Assembly: GCA_943736015.1 (NCBI GenBank)
Contig: OX031071.1
Coordinates: forward strand, 31,590,619 to 31,654,618
Length of the DNA stretch: 64,000 nucleotides
Direction of reading: 5' to 3'
Origin: Tridacna crocea
Lineage: Eukaryota; Mollusca; Bivalvia; Cardiida; Cardiidae
Position numbers and translations under genes: made by a program. Each line of letters begins with the position of its first letter. The stretch's first letter is position 1. Below the pieces are notes generated by a model. The model saw nothing but the letters and a program-made list of their open reading frames with translations. It did not search any database and was not told where the DNA came from. Shown here piece after piece: positions 29,750-41,733 of the stretch.

Positions 29750-32420
29750 AAGTTAAAAGGTAGGAAAAACCGGAACGGACCTGAACAGACCTTTAAAAGT
29801 GAATATATGGACATTTAAACCGAACAGAAACTATTGGACAGACCGAAACCTGATGCAAAAACATCAAATATCGTATTAGGTTTTTTTTTTTTTTTTTTTA
29901 ATTAGTAATATAATTTGAAGTAAAAAAAAAAGAGAAAAATCCAATATGTGTGAAAAAACGGAACCGACCTTATTGGACCCTAAAAACGCAAGCTATTGAC
30001 ATTAAAAAAAAAGGAAAAACTTACAATAGACCTATACCTTATCACAAGCATCAAGTAATGCTTTGATCAAATCGGTTTAATAAACATGAATAGAAAAGAT
30101 CCCAAAAAAGAGTATGGAAATCCGGAACAGACCTGAATGGACCCTAAAAAGCCTTTCTATGGACTAAAGGATAAATGGTAAAACTTGGAACGGACATACA
30201 CCCTTAAATAAACGCCAGACGTTGGAAGCGTCAAAATGAACAAGAAATGACCCTTGAGCAGATCCAATATCGAAGTATGGAAAAACCGGAACGGACCTGA
30301 ATGGACCCTATAAAGTGAACATATGGACTTTTAAATCAAAGGCAAATCAGGAAATGACATAAATCTTATCAGAAGCATCAAATATCCGATGTCAGAAGAG
30401 TCAATATAAACATAAACGGAATTGAAAAGATCAGTATTTGAGCATGGAAAAACCGAAACGGACCTGAACGGACACTCAAAAAAGAAACACTATCGTCATT
30501 TAAGATGAAGGAGGGGGGGGGGAATAGATGGATCTAAACCCTATCAGAAACATCGCATAATGTTCAGTGGAACAAACATGAGCAGAATTGAAAAGATCCG
30601 ATCATGTATTGTAAAACCAGAACGGACCTGAACGGACCACAAAAGGCCTGTCTATGGACTTAACAAATGGCGGGAATACAGGAACAGATCAAAATCTGAT
30701 AATAAAAAAAAATCAAATGTCGAAAATATGAAGCATTAGAATGAACCAGAAATGAATTGAAAAGATTAAATATTGAACATGAAAAAACCGGGCCGGACCT
30801 GAACGGACCTGAAAAGGCCTGCCTTTGGACTTTAAAACCAAAGAGAAAATCAGGAAAAGACCTAAACCGTATAAGAAATATCAATTATCGGACGTATACA
30901 AATAGGAAGAATGAACATTTACCATATTGAAAAGATCCGATTTTGGAGTATGGGAAATAATGGGAACATCAGGAGCGTACCAAAATTTTATAAAAAATAT
31001 AAAATGTAAATAAATACTATGCATTTCAAGCTGTATGTTGTAAATAAGCATTGAAATGAAACATAACTGAATTGAAGAGATTGAATATTGAGGCATGGAA
31101 AAACCGGAACGGACCTGAACGGAACCTAAAAGGCCCTCGAATGGACTCTAAAACCAAAGAGAAAATCGGGAAAAGACCTAAATCGTATCAGAAACATCGA
31201 AATATAGGACACGGGAATAGAAAAATGAACTTTGACGTAAGTAAAAAGAAAAAAAAGTTTTGAAGTTTGATAGACCGCAACGGACCTGAACAGACCTAAA
31301 AGACTCAACTAAACTGACTTGAAAACGAGGGGAACATTAGGAACAGACCAAATTCTTATCAGAAACATCAAATATTGGTTATTTTAATCATTAAAATTAA
31401 CCAGAACTGAATTGAAAAGATCAGATTTTGAGGCATGGAAAAGCCGGAACGGGCCTTAAAAAACATTAACGTGGACTTTTAAATAAAGGAGAAAACCAGG
31501 AAAGGGCCCAAATCCTATCAGATTAAAAGTCAGACGTAGAAATCGTCAGAATAAACATTAACTGAACTGAAAGATCCGACATTGGAATATGGAAAGACCG
31601 GAACGGACCTGAGCGGACCCCAAAAATGAACACATATAGACCTAAAAAAACAAGCGGAACATCGGGAACGGATTAAATTCTTTTTAGAAACATCAAATAT
31701 CAGATATAAGAATCATTAAAATAAACCAGAAAATCATGGAAAAGATCATATATTTAGGCATGGAAATACCGGAACGGACCTTCAGGAGTGAACTTAAAAA
31801 TACCTACACATGGAGTACGAAAACAACGGGAAAGTCGAAAACGGATCTAAATCCATCAGACACATTCAATATTGGACGAAGGAATCCACAGAATAAACAT
31901 GGACTGAATGAAAAAGATCAGATATTGGTGTACCAAATCCCGGAACTGACTTGACGGACCCTAAGAGCATTTCTTTAGACTTTGAAAGCAATGGGGAAAA
32001 CCGGGAAAAAGACCTAAACCTTGCCAGAGACAATAAATGTCGGACGATGGACGATCATCACAATAACCACTAACTAAATAGTGAAGATCCTATATCGGAG
32101 CATGGAAAAACTGGAACGGACCTGAATCAACCCAAAAAAGGCGACCTCATAGACTTTCAAAACGTAGGAAAAAATCGGAATGGTAATTAAACCTTTTCAG
32201 AACCATCACTGTGAAATTTCGGACACAGAAATCATAAGAATTAAGTTAAACTGAATTGAAAAGATCCAATTTTGGAGAATGAAGCACGATACCGGAACGG
32301 ACCTGCACGGACCCAAAACAACGACCGGGCCTAATATTTATCAGAAAAATTGAATGCTGGACGCTGACAGCATTAGAATAAACAAGAGTTGAATGGAAAG
32401 ATCCGATGTTGGAGTAAATT
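29750..32420 (+). repeat. Left-arm 160-175 bp tandem array
   Basis: Units recur near 29765, 29950, 30118, 30287, 30450, 30613, 30786, 31097, 31272, 31438, 31599, 31763, 31940, 32105 and 32290. Each has 'tgaattgaaaagatc', 'tatggaaaaaccggaacgg' and 'tatcagaaacatcaaata'. More diverged than the right-arm array. Confidence 0.85.
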
Positions 32421-32429
32421 TGACGTGTA

Positions 32430-33186
32430 CGAGTCCTACGTTTTACCACTTAAAATTTTACAACAAAAAAAAATCATCTGTAAACCCCCAAATCCTTTTA
32501 ATTTTCATTTATAAAACCCCAGTAGTTGAAAATCATCCGACAAGAAAAATTAGAGATTCACTCCGGCCGAGGTCGACACCGACGGGAAACCCGGTCTGTT
32601 TGTTCATGAGCAACTCGCTCATTAACATACCGGAAATACACAGGCGAAGATTCAAACATAGCGTCCGAAGAATACAGTATGGAAAATAATTACACGTTTG
32701 TTATTTTATGGAAATTAAACGTCATTAGTCACGTGCCAGTCACCTGACATTCCCACAATGCTTTTTTGATTTCTGGCGCCAATCCAAAAATACGTAGCCT
32801 TTTAACTTTTTACCAAACAACAAAATTTTAGACAGGTCCAAAGTGAAAACACTTGCAGACAACAAAATCAGCAGAGTTCAAAAATGAAAAAAAAATGTTT
32901 CAAACAGGGTGGAAAACATGGTGGAAAAAGGAGAAAATGCTAGTTACTAACATTTTCTCCATTTCCCATGTAATGTTTCTAAAAGGCTTCTATCTCAGCG
33001 TCATAAAAACCAGGGATTGTTTGGTAAAGGGTTAAGGGAACACCATATTTTTTTCTGTAATTTTATGGTTCTCAATTATTGATGATTTGAATTGTTTTTT
33101 CTTATAAATTTCAGTGATTTATAAATACTAGTATTTTAGTTTGATGAGATGTGAAAAATCTGAATTCCCACCTTTAAAGGCACAGT
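32430..33186 (+). mobile_element. Family D element at the centre of the giant foldback
   Basis: It aligns with 55089-55636: 'attagagattcactccggcc' region, 'tatggaaaataatta', 'cacgtgccagtcacctgaca', end 'cccacctttaa'. The left terminus is lost. Split by a TH-MITE at 32802-33035. Confidence 0.78.
32802..33035 (+). mobile_element. TH-MITE copy inside family D
   Basis: TTAA 32802-32805 and 33032-33035. The matching empty sites are 'agccttttaaggaaatacc' in the copy at 55089-55636 and its inverse near 39790. Confidence 0.92.
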
Positions 33187-33329
33187 TGTTTACTTTTGGC
33201 CGCTAATTGGCCTCTAATATAATCTTAACTTTTCTTTGATTCTATAAATGAGCCATGCTCTGTGAAAAAAGGGCTTAACGAATTTGCAAAACGTATCGGC
33301 ATCTTGGGGTTCAGTTTTTCCATGAATAG

Positions 33330-36300
33330 GTATCTGAGTTTTTCAATTCAGTTCAGAGTCATTCTTATGATTCATATTTCCTACAGTTAATGTTTCTAAT
33401 GGACCTGATATAAAGATCCGTTTCCGGGTCTTTTGTTTTTAAGTCCATAAATAGGCCCTTGATGGTCCGTTCAGGTCCGTTCCAGTTCTTCTATGCCTCA
33501 ATATCTGTTTTTTTTTTTTTTAATTTATTACCGCTCCATTCTTATGATGCTTAATTCCGATTTCTTTATATATTTTTGACCAGAATTCGGTCCCATATGA
33601 TTCCCGATGTTCCCCTTGTTTTAAAGTCCAAAAGCAGGCTTTTTGGGGTGAGGTCAGATCCGATAGGGTATTTCCATATTCAAATATAGGATATTGTCAA
33701 TTTGAATTCATGTTTATTCTTACGATTCCTTCGTCCGCTATTTGATGTTTCTGGTTAGATATAGGTTCAATCCCGGCTTTCTCTTTAGATCTTAGAACCA
33801 TACCTAGGCCTTTGATGGTCCATCCCGGTTTTTACCATGCCTCAAAATCTGGTCTTTTCAATCGGTCATTTCTAGAAACCATTCTTATTATTCATATTTC
33901 CGATATTAATGATAAAATATAGGCACGTTCCCAGTATTTTCTTTTGTTTTTATCCCCCGCCGAAAGCGTTGTCCGACCGCCCGTTCTTCTGTCCATCCGT
34001 CCTTCCGCCCGTCCGTTCAGGTGAGTATTTTCAATGCCATTGGACGGAATTTCGTGAAACTTTATACATGTGTACAATAAGCCATTCTGCCGAGACAAGT
34101 TTCTTTTTGTTGTTGTTGTTTTCATATGATGCAAAACGACCGACTGAGGGCGATTTTAAGTTATGCGGTCGAGTACATTTTTGATGTTATGAGTCTTATC
34201 TTGAAAACTAGAGTTTTTTTTATATTGAACTTGTCATATCTATCAACCACCATTAGGAAATGCAGGAAAAAAGTTTAACCCAGATTGACCGTACCACACC
34301 AAAGTTATATACCCTTGTTTTTGTATTGTGTTGTCATCGAAAAGGGGGGCTTCATGTAATATTTCATTCCATAATTTTGTAAACGTAACTCCTCCCACGT
34401 TTCATGACGGATTTGGATAGATTTTTCACACAATGTTTCTCGTCATGTGACCTATCACATATTGTCAAGGTTTTGCTATCTGTAGCTGCGTCATGGAAAA
34501 AGGGAGCATCGTGTTAAATTTCATTCTATTTCTTGTGAACGCAAGGCCTCCCACATTTCTTGACAGATTTGGATGGAATTTTCACAGAATCATGTGACCT
34601 TACGCATATTGTCAAGGTTTTGGGATTTGTAGCTGCGTTATGGAATAATGGGGTTTCATGTTATATTTCATTTTTTACCAATCTCTTTAATTACTGGACA
34701 TATCTCAAGTTCAGGTCCGTTCCGCTATTTCCATACTCGGCCAAAATCGGATCTTTTTAATTCAGTCCATGTTTATCTAACGATTCCTTCGTCCGACATT
34801 TCATATTTCTAATGAGATTTTGGTCCTTTCCCGATTTTCATATGAAGCTTTTAAACCTTTGGAAGGCTTTTATGGGTCGGTTCATGTCCGTTCCGGTATT
34901 TCCATACTCCCAACATCGAATGTTTTCAATTCGATTCATGTTCATTTAATGATTCCATCTTCCGATATTTCATATTTCTGAGATTTTGGTCCTTTCCCTA
35001 TTTTCACATGAAGCTTTTAGTCCTTTGGAAGGCTTTTAAGGGTCGGTTAAGGTCCATTCCGGTATTTCCATGCTCCAACATTGGATCTTTTCAATTCACT
35101 TTATGTTCAAATTTAATGATTCCTTTGTCCGACATTTCATATTTCTGATGAGATTTTGGTCCGTTCTTGATTTTCACATGAACCTTTTAGTCCTTGAGAA
35201 GGCTTTAAAGGGTCGGTTCAGGTCCGTTCCGGTATTTCCATACTCTAACATCGGATGTTTTAATTAAGTTTATGTTCATTTAACGATTCCTTTGTCCGAC
35301 ATTTCATATTTCTGATGAGATTTTGGTCCGTTCCTGATTTTCACATGAAGCTTTTAGTCCCTGAGAAGGCTTTAAAGGGTCAGTTCAGGTCCGTTCCGGT
35401 ATTTCCATACTCTAACACCGGATGTTTTTAATTAAGTTTATGTTAATTTAACGATTCCTTTGTCCGACATTTCATATTTCTGATGAGATTTTGGTCCGTT
35501 CTTGATTTTCACATGCAGCTTTTAGTCCTTGAGCAGGCTTTAAAGGGTCGGTTCAGGTCCGTTCCGGTATTTCCATACTCTAACATTGGATGTTTTTAAA
35601 TAAGTTTATGTTCATTTAACGATTCCTTTGTCCGACATTTCATATTTCTGATGAGATTTTGGTCCGTTCTTGATTTTCACATGAAGCTTTTAGTCCTTGA
35701 GAAGGCTTTAAAGGGTCGGTTCAGGTCCGTTCCGGTATTTCCATACTCTTACATCGGATGTTTTTAATTAAGTTTATGTTCATTTAACGATTCCTTTGTC
35801 CGACATTTCATATATCTGATGAGATTTTGGTCCGTTCTTGATTTTCACAGGAAGCTTTTAGTCCTTGAGAAGGCTTTAAAAGGTCGGTTCAGGTCCGTTC
35901 CGGTATTTCCATGCCCCAACATTGGATCTTTTTAAATCAGTTCATGTTCATTTAACGATTCCTTCGTTCGACATTTCATGTTACTGTTGATAATTTCTTC
36001 CTTTCCCTATTTTCACATGAAGCTTTTAGTCCTTGAGAAGGCTTTTGAGGGTCGGTTCAGGTCCGTTCCGGTATTTCCATACTCTAACATTGGATGTTTT
36101 TAATTAAGTTCATGTTCATTTAACGATTCCTTTGTCCGACATTTCATATTTCTGATGAGATTTTGGTCCATTCCTGATTTTCACATGAAGCTTTTAGTCC
36201 CTGAGAAGGCTTTGAAGGATCGGCTCAGGTCCGTTCGGGTATTTCCATACTCTAACATCGGATGTTTTTAATTAAGTTTATGTTCATTTAACGATTCCTT

Positions 36301-37350
36301 CGTCCGACATTTCATATTCCTGTTGATATTTTCTTCCTTTCCCTATTTTCACATGAAGCTTTTAGTCCTTTGGAAGGCTTTTAAGGGTCGGTTCAGGTCC
36401 GTTCCGGTATTTCCATACTCTAAAATCGGATGTTTGTAATTAAGTTCATGTTCATTTAACGATTCCTTTGTCCGACATTTCATATTTCTGATGAGATTTT
36501 GGTCCTTTCCTGATTTTCACATGCAGCTTTTAGTCCTTGAGAAGGCTTTAAAGGGTCGGTTCAGGTCCGTTCCGGTATTTCCATACTCCAACATCGGATG
36601 TTTTTAATTAAGTTCATGTTCATTTAACGATAGCTTCGTCCGACATTTCATATTTCTGATGAGATTTTGGTCCTTTCATGATTTTCACACGAAGCTTTTA
36701 AACCTTTGGATGACTTTTAAAGCTTGGTTCAGGTCCGTTCCGGTATTTCCACACTCCAACATCAGATATTTTCAATTCAGTTCATGTTCATTCCTACGTC
36801 CGATATTTCATATTTCTGATAAGGTTTTTGGTCTTTTCCCGATTTTTTTTTTCAAATAGGTTTTGTTTAGGCTTTTCAGGTACCGTTTTTCATACTCATA
36901 TTCTGCAATGTTTGCCATTTCCCCGTTTCTCCCTGTTTTTTAAGTTCACAGGTACGCCATTAAGGGTCTGTTAGGCTCCTTTCTGGTCCTTCTATATTCA
37001 AATATCAAATATTTTCAATTCAGTTCATGTTCAATCTGACGTTTCAGACTTAAGGTATTTTATGTTGTTGATAAAATATTGGTCATTTTTCGGCTTCTTC
37101 TTTATTCTTACATTCACGGGTTTGCGTTTTAGAGTCTGTTCAGGACCGTTCTGGTTTTTTAATTCTCCAAAATCAGATATTTTTCACTTTAGACCATGTT
37201 ACCACTGAGGATTCCCACGTCCGATAGTCCATGTTCTAAAAAAAAAGATATGAGAGTTTAGGACTGTCCCCAAGTTCTTCTTTGTTTTTTAAAGTCCTTA
37301 TGTCCACCTTTTCATGGCCTGTAAAGGTCTGTTCAAGCTTATGTAACCTT
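33330..37350 (-). repeat. Right-arm tandem array, about 168-bp units
   Basis: Units start near 34706, 34879, 35045, 35215, 35381, 35550 and 35718 and continue to 36727, spacing 166-173 bp. Each reads 'ggtccgttccggtatttcca', 'tttaacgattcctt', 'tccgacatttcatatttctg'. The block at 35050-36650 is much more uniform than the edges. A small piece of the 47359-48831 family is embedded at 33951-34690. Confidence 0.88.
33951..34690 (+). mobile_element. TATCCCCCGCCG-family element, truncated
   Basis: It starts TATCCCCCGCCG followed by 'ccgtccttccgcccgtccg', as at 47359, then a few internal units ('tgtcaaggttttg.gatttgtagctgcgt'). It ends abruptly in the 168-bp array. Confidence 0.72.
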
Positions 37351-37424
37351 CTTTATCAGATTTTACATGCAAGGTTAATGCCTTACCTGATGTTTTAAGG
37401 TTGTAAACAAACCATTTTTCCTTC

Positions 37425-37747
37425 GATTGTAGGACAATTGCCCCACGGACAATTGCCCCCTGAGGACAATTACCCCTGAACCATTGCCCCCTAGGACAAT
37501 TCCCCCCACCCGGACTAATCTCCCCCCAGGACGATTCCCCCCCTCCCCCAGGACCATTGCTTCCCGTGGACAAGGAATTGTCATTAGAGGCAATAGTCGG
37601 GGAGGGGGGGATTGTCCTCGGGGGGCAATAGTCCGCGGCGGGGAATAGTCCTGGGGGTCGTCCTCAGGGGGGCAATTGTTCGGGGGGAGGGCAATTGTTG
37701 GGGGGGGGGGGGGAATTGTCCGGGGGGAGGGCAATTGTCCTCATATG
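37425..37747. mobile_element. Foldback element, GGACAATTGCCCC unit, nested
   Basis: The left arm has 'ggacaattgcccc' units (37432-37560); the right arm has the inverse 'ggggcaattgtcc' (37580-37742), with long G or C runs. Direct repeats TTTCCTTC at 37417-37424 and 37748-37755 are the likely target duplication. It sits inside the right arm of the giant foldback, so it is younger. The proline- and glycine-rich ORFs are artefacts. Confidence 0.75.
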
Positions 37748-37889
37748 TTTCCTTCAAGTTGAAGGCCATTTGTATTTCTCTATAGTCCTCCGTGGTGCAG
37801 GTTCCTCGTTAAGCTAACATGAATATGTTCAGGCTTTTTTCTATTCGAATATTAAATAAAGGGTGTAACGCAAGACTTTTCATCGTATC

Positions 37890-38098
37890 TTCAGGTCCAT
37901 TTCGTGGTCCGTTGTAGTCCATTCAGGTCCGTTCAGGTCCGTTCCGATCCATTCCGGTGTCCATACCGGTCCGTTTTGGTCCATTCCGGTGTCCATTCCG
38001 GTCCGTTCCGGTCCATTCCGGTGTCCATTCCGGTCCGTTCCGGTCCATTCCGGTCCGTTCCGGTCCATTCCGGTCCGTTCCGGTCCATTCCGGTATTT
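37890..38098 (-). repeat. CCGGAATGGA terminal array, right arm
   Basis: The inverse of the left array: 'ccggtccattccggtccgtt' repeated. It ends in 'ccggtatttccatgcacc'. Confidence 0.92.
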
Positions 38099-38361
38099 CC
38101 ATGCACCCTTGAACTTGTTAACAACTTATGACAGAAACAAAAGAGATCAAGGAGTATGAAATTATGTAAGCACATCTTCTAGTGATTTACGGATGTTTCG
38201 GTAACAGACGAGTTCGGTAACATAGACTTATAGAGTAAATCAATTGGATGTTTCGGTAACAAAGCAGTTATATAGTGTTTAATATGTATCGTGACGTTCT
38301 TTACACCAACGCATGACTTTATTTTATTTTATTATTTTGCCTTAGAGTAAACTGGTGTACG

Positions 38362-38720
38362 CAGGGGTGTGCAATTTTGGAATTTTCCCACTTGTCCACA
38401 GACAAGTTGGACTGAATTTCCTACATGTCCGCATTTAAAGTTTACTTGTCCTCCCCCCCATCCCCCCCAAAGCAACTGCATGTGGCGAGAGGCCTCAAAA
38501 AGGGTCAGTACATTTAGTCTGTACCTTTAAGGTGTTTATTCCAACACCAGTTATGCAAAACTTGAATAAATGGAGGGTTTGAGGATCGTCATTGATGTAA
38601 ATATGACATTTCCTTATCTGGTTTGGCTCAAAAATTCACAAGTGCTCTGGAAAAATTCACTTGTCCATTGGTAAAAAGTCCCGAGTCAGGCAAGTAGGGC
38701 ATAGGAATACCACATCCCTG
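38362..38720. mobile_element. Candidate DNA element with CAGGG ends
   Basis: Ends CAGGGGTGTGCAATT and AATACCACATCCCTG are imperfect inverses, flanked by GTACG on both sides (38357-38361, 38721-38725). 359 bp, no coding sequence. A 5-bp duplication does not fit hAT; superfamily open. Confidence 0.55.
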
Positions 38721-38725
38721 GTACG

Positions 38726-39631
38726 TGTATTGCCGTATATGCAACTGTAAACAGCTGTAAGTTTTAATAAGTCCTATCCAACGGGCCCACAAACCAAGAA
38801 ACAACATTAGTAATGTTGTGCGTATTGCGAGACGCATGTATTGGCATCAACAATAAATGTACATAGAACTCTACATGTAACAAGGCGGACTATGACACAA
38901 TACTCTTAACTGCGGATAGAAACACTAATTCCTTAGATTTTTCTTTTAACTACATTTTGGCCTGACTCGCCCAGGAAAAACCAGAGATAAACCATTCTCT
39001 CTTTAATGGAAAAACTCTGGAAACCTGTGCCCATTTGTCAATGTCATATGCCATGGAATTTTGGGCCTCATTCACTTAACCCCTTTTTTCAAACCTTTCA
39101 GTATTCTGGCTACCAGTTGATTAAAACGTAAACTCAGAAATAAATACATATCGAATTTGAATTTGAAATATGTGTCGATGCCACGAAGGTCTCTCTAGAA
39201 GTGAAGCTCGGCTACACCCATCTATAAATAGCCTCATCACATAGCCCTGGTGCAAAACAGTTTTGTATCTACCCATCCGCTAGGACAATGGTACTCGGCT
39301 ATATGCTGTACCGCCGAATACCATCAATATTCGTCTGTTGATCATTTATTGTTAGCGAGGTGAAGGAATGAGAGACAAAGGATGTAGAGATATGAAAATT
39401 CCAGGTCACATATTCACTGAAGACCACCATGGAAGACCTACATTCTAATCGTTCACAGATGACTAAATTCCGTAGTCCGCTATGCTTCCAATAGACATTT
39501 ATGAATGGACATGGATTTGGAAATGGACAACGGAATACATGTTTCAATAGGGTTTTTTCTCAAAGTAATTTTGCCATTATGTATATAGGCCAAAGAAAAA
39601 GCCACCACGGTTTAAGGTCTACAACCCCCCT
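38726..39631. other. Unannotated interval
   Basis: No gene or repeat family was recognised. Minus-strand ORFs here are short and featureless. Confidence 0.35.
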
Positions 39632-40195
39632 CCCAACCCCACATTAAAGGTGAGTTCTTAGAATTTTCACATCACACTAAATAAAAAAATATATATATAT
39701 CACTGAAATTTATATGAAAAAGCAATACAAATCATCAATAATTAAGAATCATAAAATTACCAAAACAAATTTTTTTGATGGTATTCCCTTAAAAAGCTAT
39801 GTAGCCTCTTAAGTTATTTTTAGATTTCGCGCCAAAAAAAAAAAAAAATGCATTGTGGGAATGTTAAGTCACTGGCACATGACTAATGACGCTTAAATTC
39901 CATTACATAACAAACATGTAATTATTTTTCATAATATCTTCCTCGGACGCTATGTTTGAAGCTTCGTCTGTGTATTTCCAGTATGTTAATGAGCGAGTTG
40001 CTCATGTAAAAATAGAACGTGTTTCCCGTCGATGTCGACCTTGGCCGTAGTAAATCTCTAATTTCTCGTGTTACCGGATGGTTTTCGACTACTGGCGTTC
40101 TGTGAATGACGATTATAAGGCTTTGGGAGTATAAGAATGATATTTTTGTATTTTTGTAAAATTTTCGTCCCAAATTCTGAAGGGCCACCTTTAAA
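39632..40195 (-). mobile_element. Family D element
   Basis: Inverse orientation copy: 'ttaaaggtgagttc' at the left, 'gaagggccacctttaa' at the right. Terminal TTAAAGGTG repeats suggest a TTAA or TA target. It holds an intact TTAA where the 32-kb copy has a TH-MITE. Confidence 0.78.
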
Positions 40196-41406
40196 AGAAG
40201 AAAGCTGCCAAGATTGGCTGAATAGCCTTTATAAAAACATCGATCTTATAGATGCGATATATACCTATGAGTTAGGGATTGTAGTCCTTAACTCTTTTTT
40301 TGTTCAGAGCTTCTGATACAACTCAATGATCAAATTTTTAAATAAGCATCAACATTTTCAGAACTGCAACTCATTGTTTTTTGGCCTCCTCATTTACCAC
40401 ACAACATTGCAACATTGTTGCTCTGTAGAAACATAGTGATTTTGTGGTTGTTCATGTTGATGGCATCATTTTCCACTTAGAGTCTTTAACTGTGTTGTTT
40501 TATGTAAGTATCTCACCAGAAAGAAATGTGATATATGCATCAATTGATGTCTGGTCTTAATGACACTTTTCAAAGGTATTTAGGCTTGTATGTGATTGCA
40601 TAATGGTCGATCTGACGAGGAAACTAAAATAAAATTGGGATGGTTGTTGATGCAATGGATGCAGGCAACCAGTTACCATACATTTAACTAGCTGGCGGTT
40701 CACCATCCAGCCATATCAGAACAAGTTCCTGGTGGAGCTCAAACCTTAGAACTCCCGTTCCAAGCAGCAGTGGTTCCTACAATTCTGTACTGTGTCGTGT
40801 TGCAATGTAGTAACCGTAAAAGAACGTGCGAATCCTTGTCTCTCCATATAGTACAACGTATTAATTTTTTTGACTTTCCGTGACAAATCTGTATCATAGA
40901 TGTAGTTAATATGTAGTGTAACCATGCTAATACGTAGTTCTCCTTACCGAATCCTCAAAAAAAAAATGTGCCTACAAATAAGTACTGATTGATACGGTTT
41001 TCATACGTACCAGAACATATCAGTACGGTCTAATACGAACTAGTAAGGATACGCTACAGTTGTTTGATCCGTAGCAAATTTTTGTGCATGTTCAAAATTT
41101 GTCATGAATCGCTACGGATATATAAGGACTACTACGAATGACTATGGTTACAACACGGAGAGCTACTGACTAGTGCGAGTAGTTATGGACGATGCCGGAA
41201 CAAATCTGTAGCTCTTCCGTGGCGGTCTTTCGTGAATATGTGACCGGGATATAAGGAATATGACCCTAGTGGAGAGGTCATCATGTGAACATTTCCAGAA
41301 TGAACTGGTTATAATCTCTCCTTTGCGATCTCAGTAACCAGACTGTTCCTTCACAATACTGACCAGCATAGATCTGATTAGGCATCCTTCAGCTTAGGAT
41401 GTATTA
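40196..41406. other. Unannotated interval
   Basis: No gene was recognised. 40980-41200 is rich in 'tacg' words and may be a worn repeat. Confidence 0.35.
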
Positions 41407-41439
41407 ACCCTTGGGGTGCTAAGCGCTACTTTATGACCT

Positions 41440-41510
41440 TTTGTGGATAGTGTAGATCAAGATCAGACTATACACTACATGCAGTCTGATTTTGGATCTA
41501 TTCAGTCCAA
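41440..41510. repeat. Dispersed repeat F
   Basis: 'gtgtagatcaagatcagact' followed by 'gcagtctgatttt', partly inverse. Confidence 0.5.
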
Positions 41511-41599
41511 TTAGTAGTTTTTTTTTTTAAATGTAGTGAGAAAAACTGAATGTATTCAGCATGTTATCATCATTTGAATGAATTTGAACATCCTTTGTA

Positions 41600-41733
41600 T
41601 TGAAGAGGAGAGAAAACATTGTGAGAAAAGGAGAAAATGCTGGTTACCAGCATTTTCTCCTTTCCCCACTATGTTTTCAAAAGGCTTCTTTCTCGGGGTC
41701 GTCAAAAGTCGCAATTGTGTGGTAAAGGGTTAA
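41600..41733 (+). mobile_element. TH-MITE copy, 5' truncated
   Basis: Hairpin and right half intact to TTAA 41730-41733. Confidence 0.8.

Larger units (their letters stand above)
29270..38108. mobile_element. Giant foldback element, 8.8 kb
   Basis: Perfect 9-bp duplication TTGAACTTG (29261-29269, 38109-38117). Ends CGGTGCATGGAAATACCGG and its inverse. Just inside, inverted arrays of CCGGAATGGA/CCGGAACGGA units (29286-29555; 37890-38098). Then the left arm (about 29750-32420) holds some 16 units of 160-175 bp containing 'ccggaacggacctgaa'. The right arm (about 33330-37350) holds the same family inverted ('aggtccgttccgg'), with a very uniform stretch of period about 168 bp at 34690-36750. The centre (32430-33186) is a family D element. 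No coding sequence. Confidence 0.85.

Noticed and set aside
37298..37769. Glycine- or proline-rich ORFs (91 and 119 codons)
   Set aside because: They lie on the GGACAATTGCCCC foldback with homopolymer runs; no domain.
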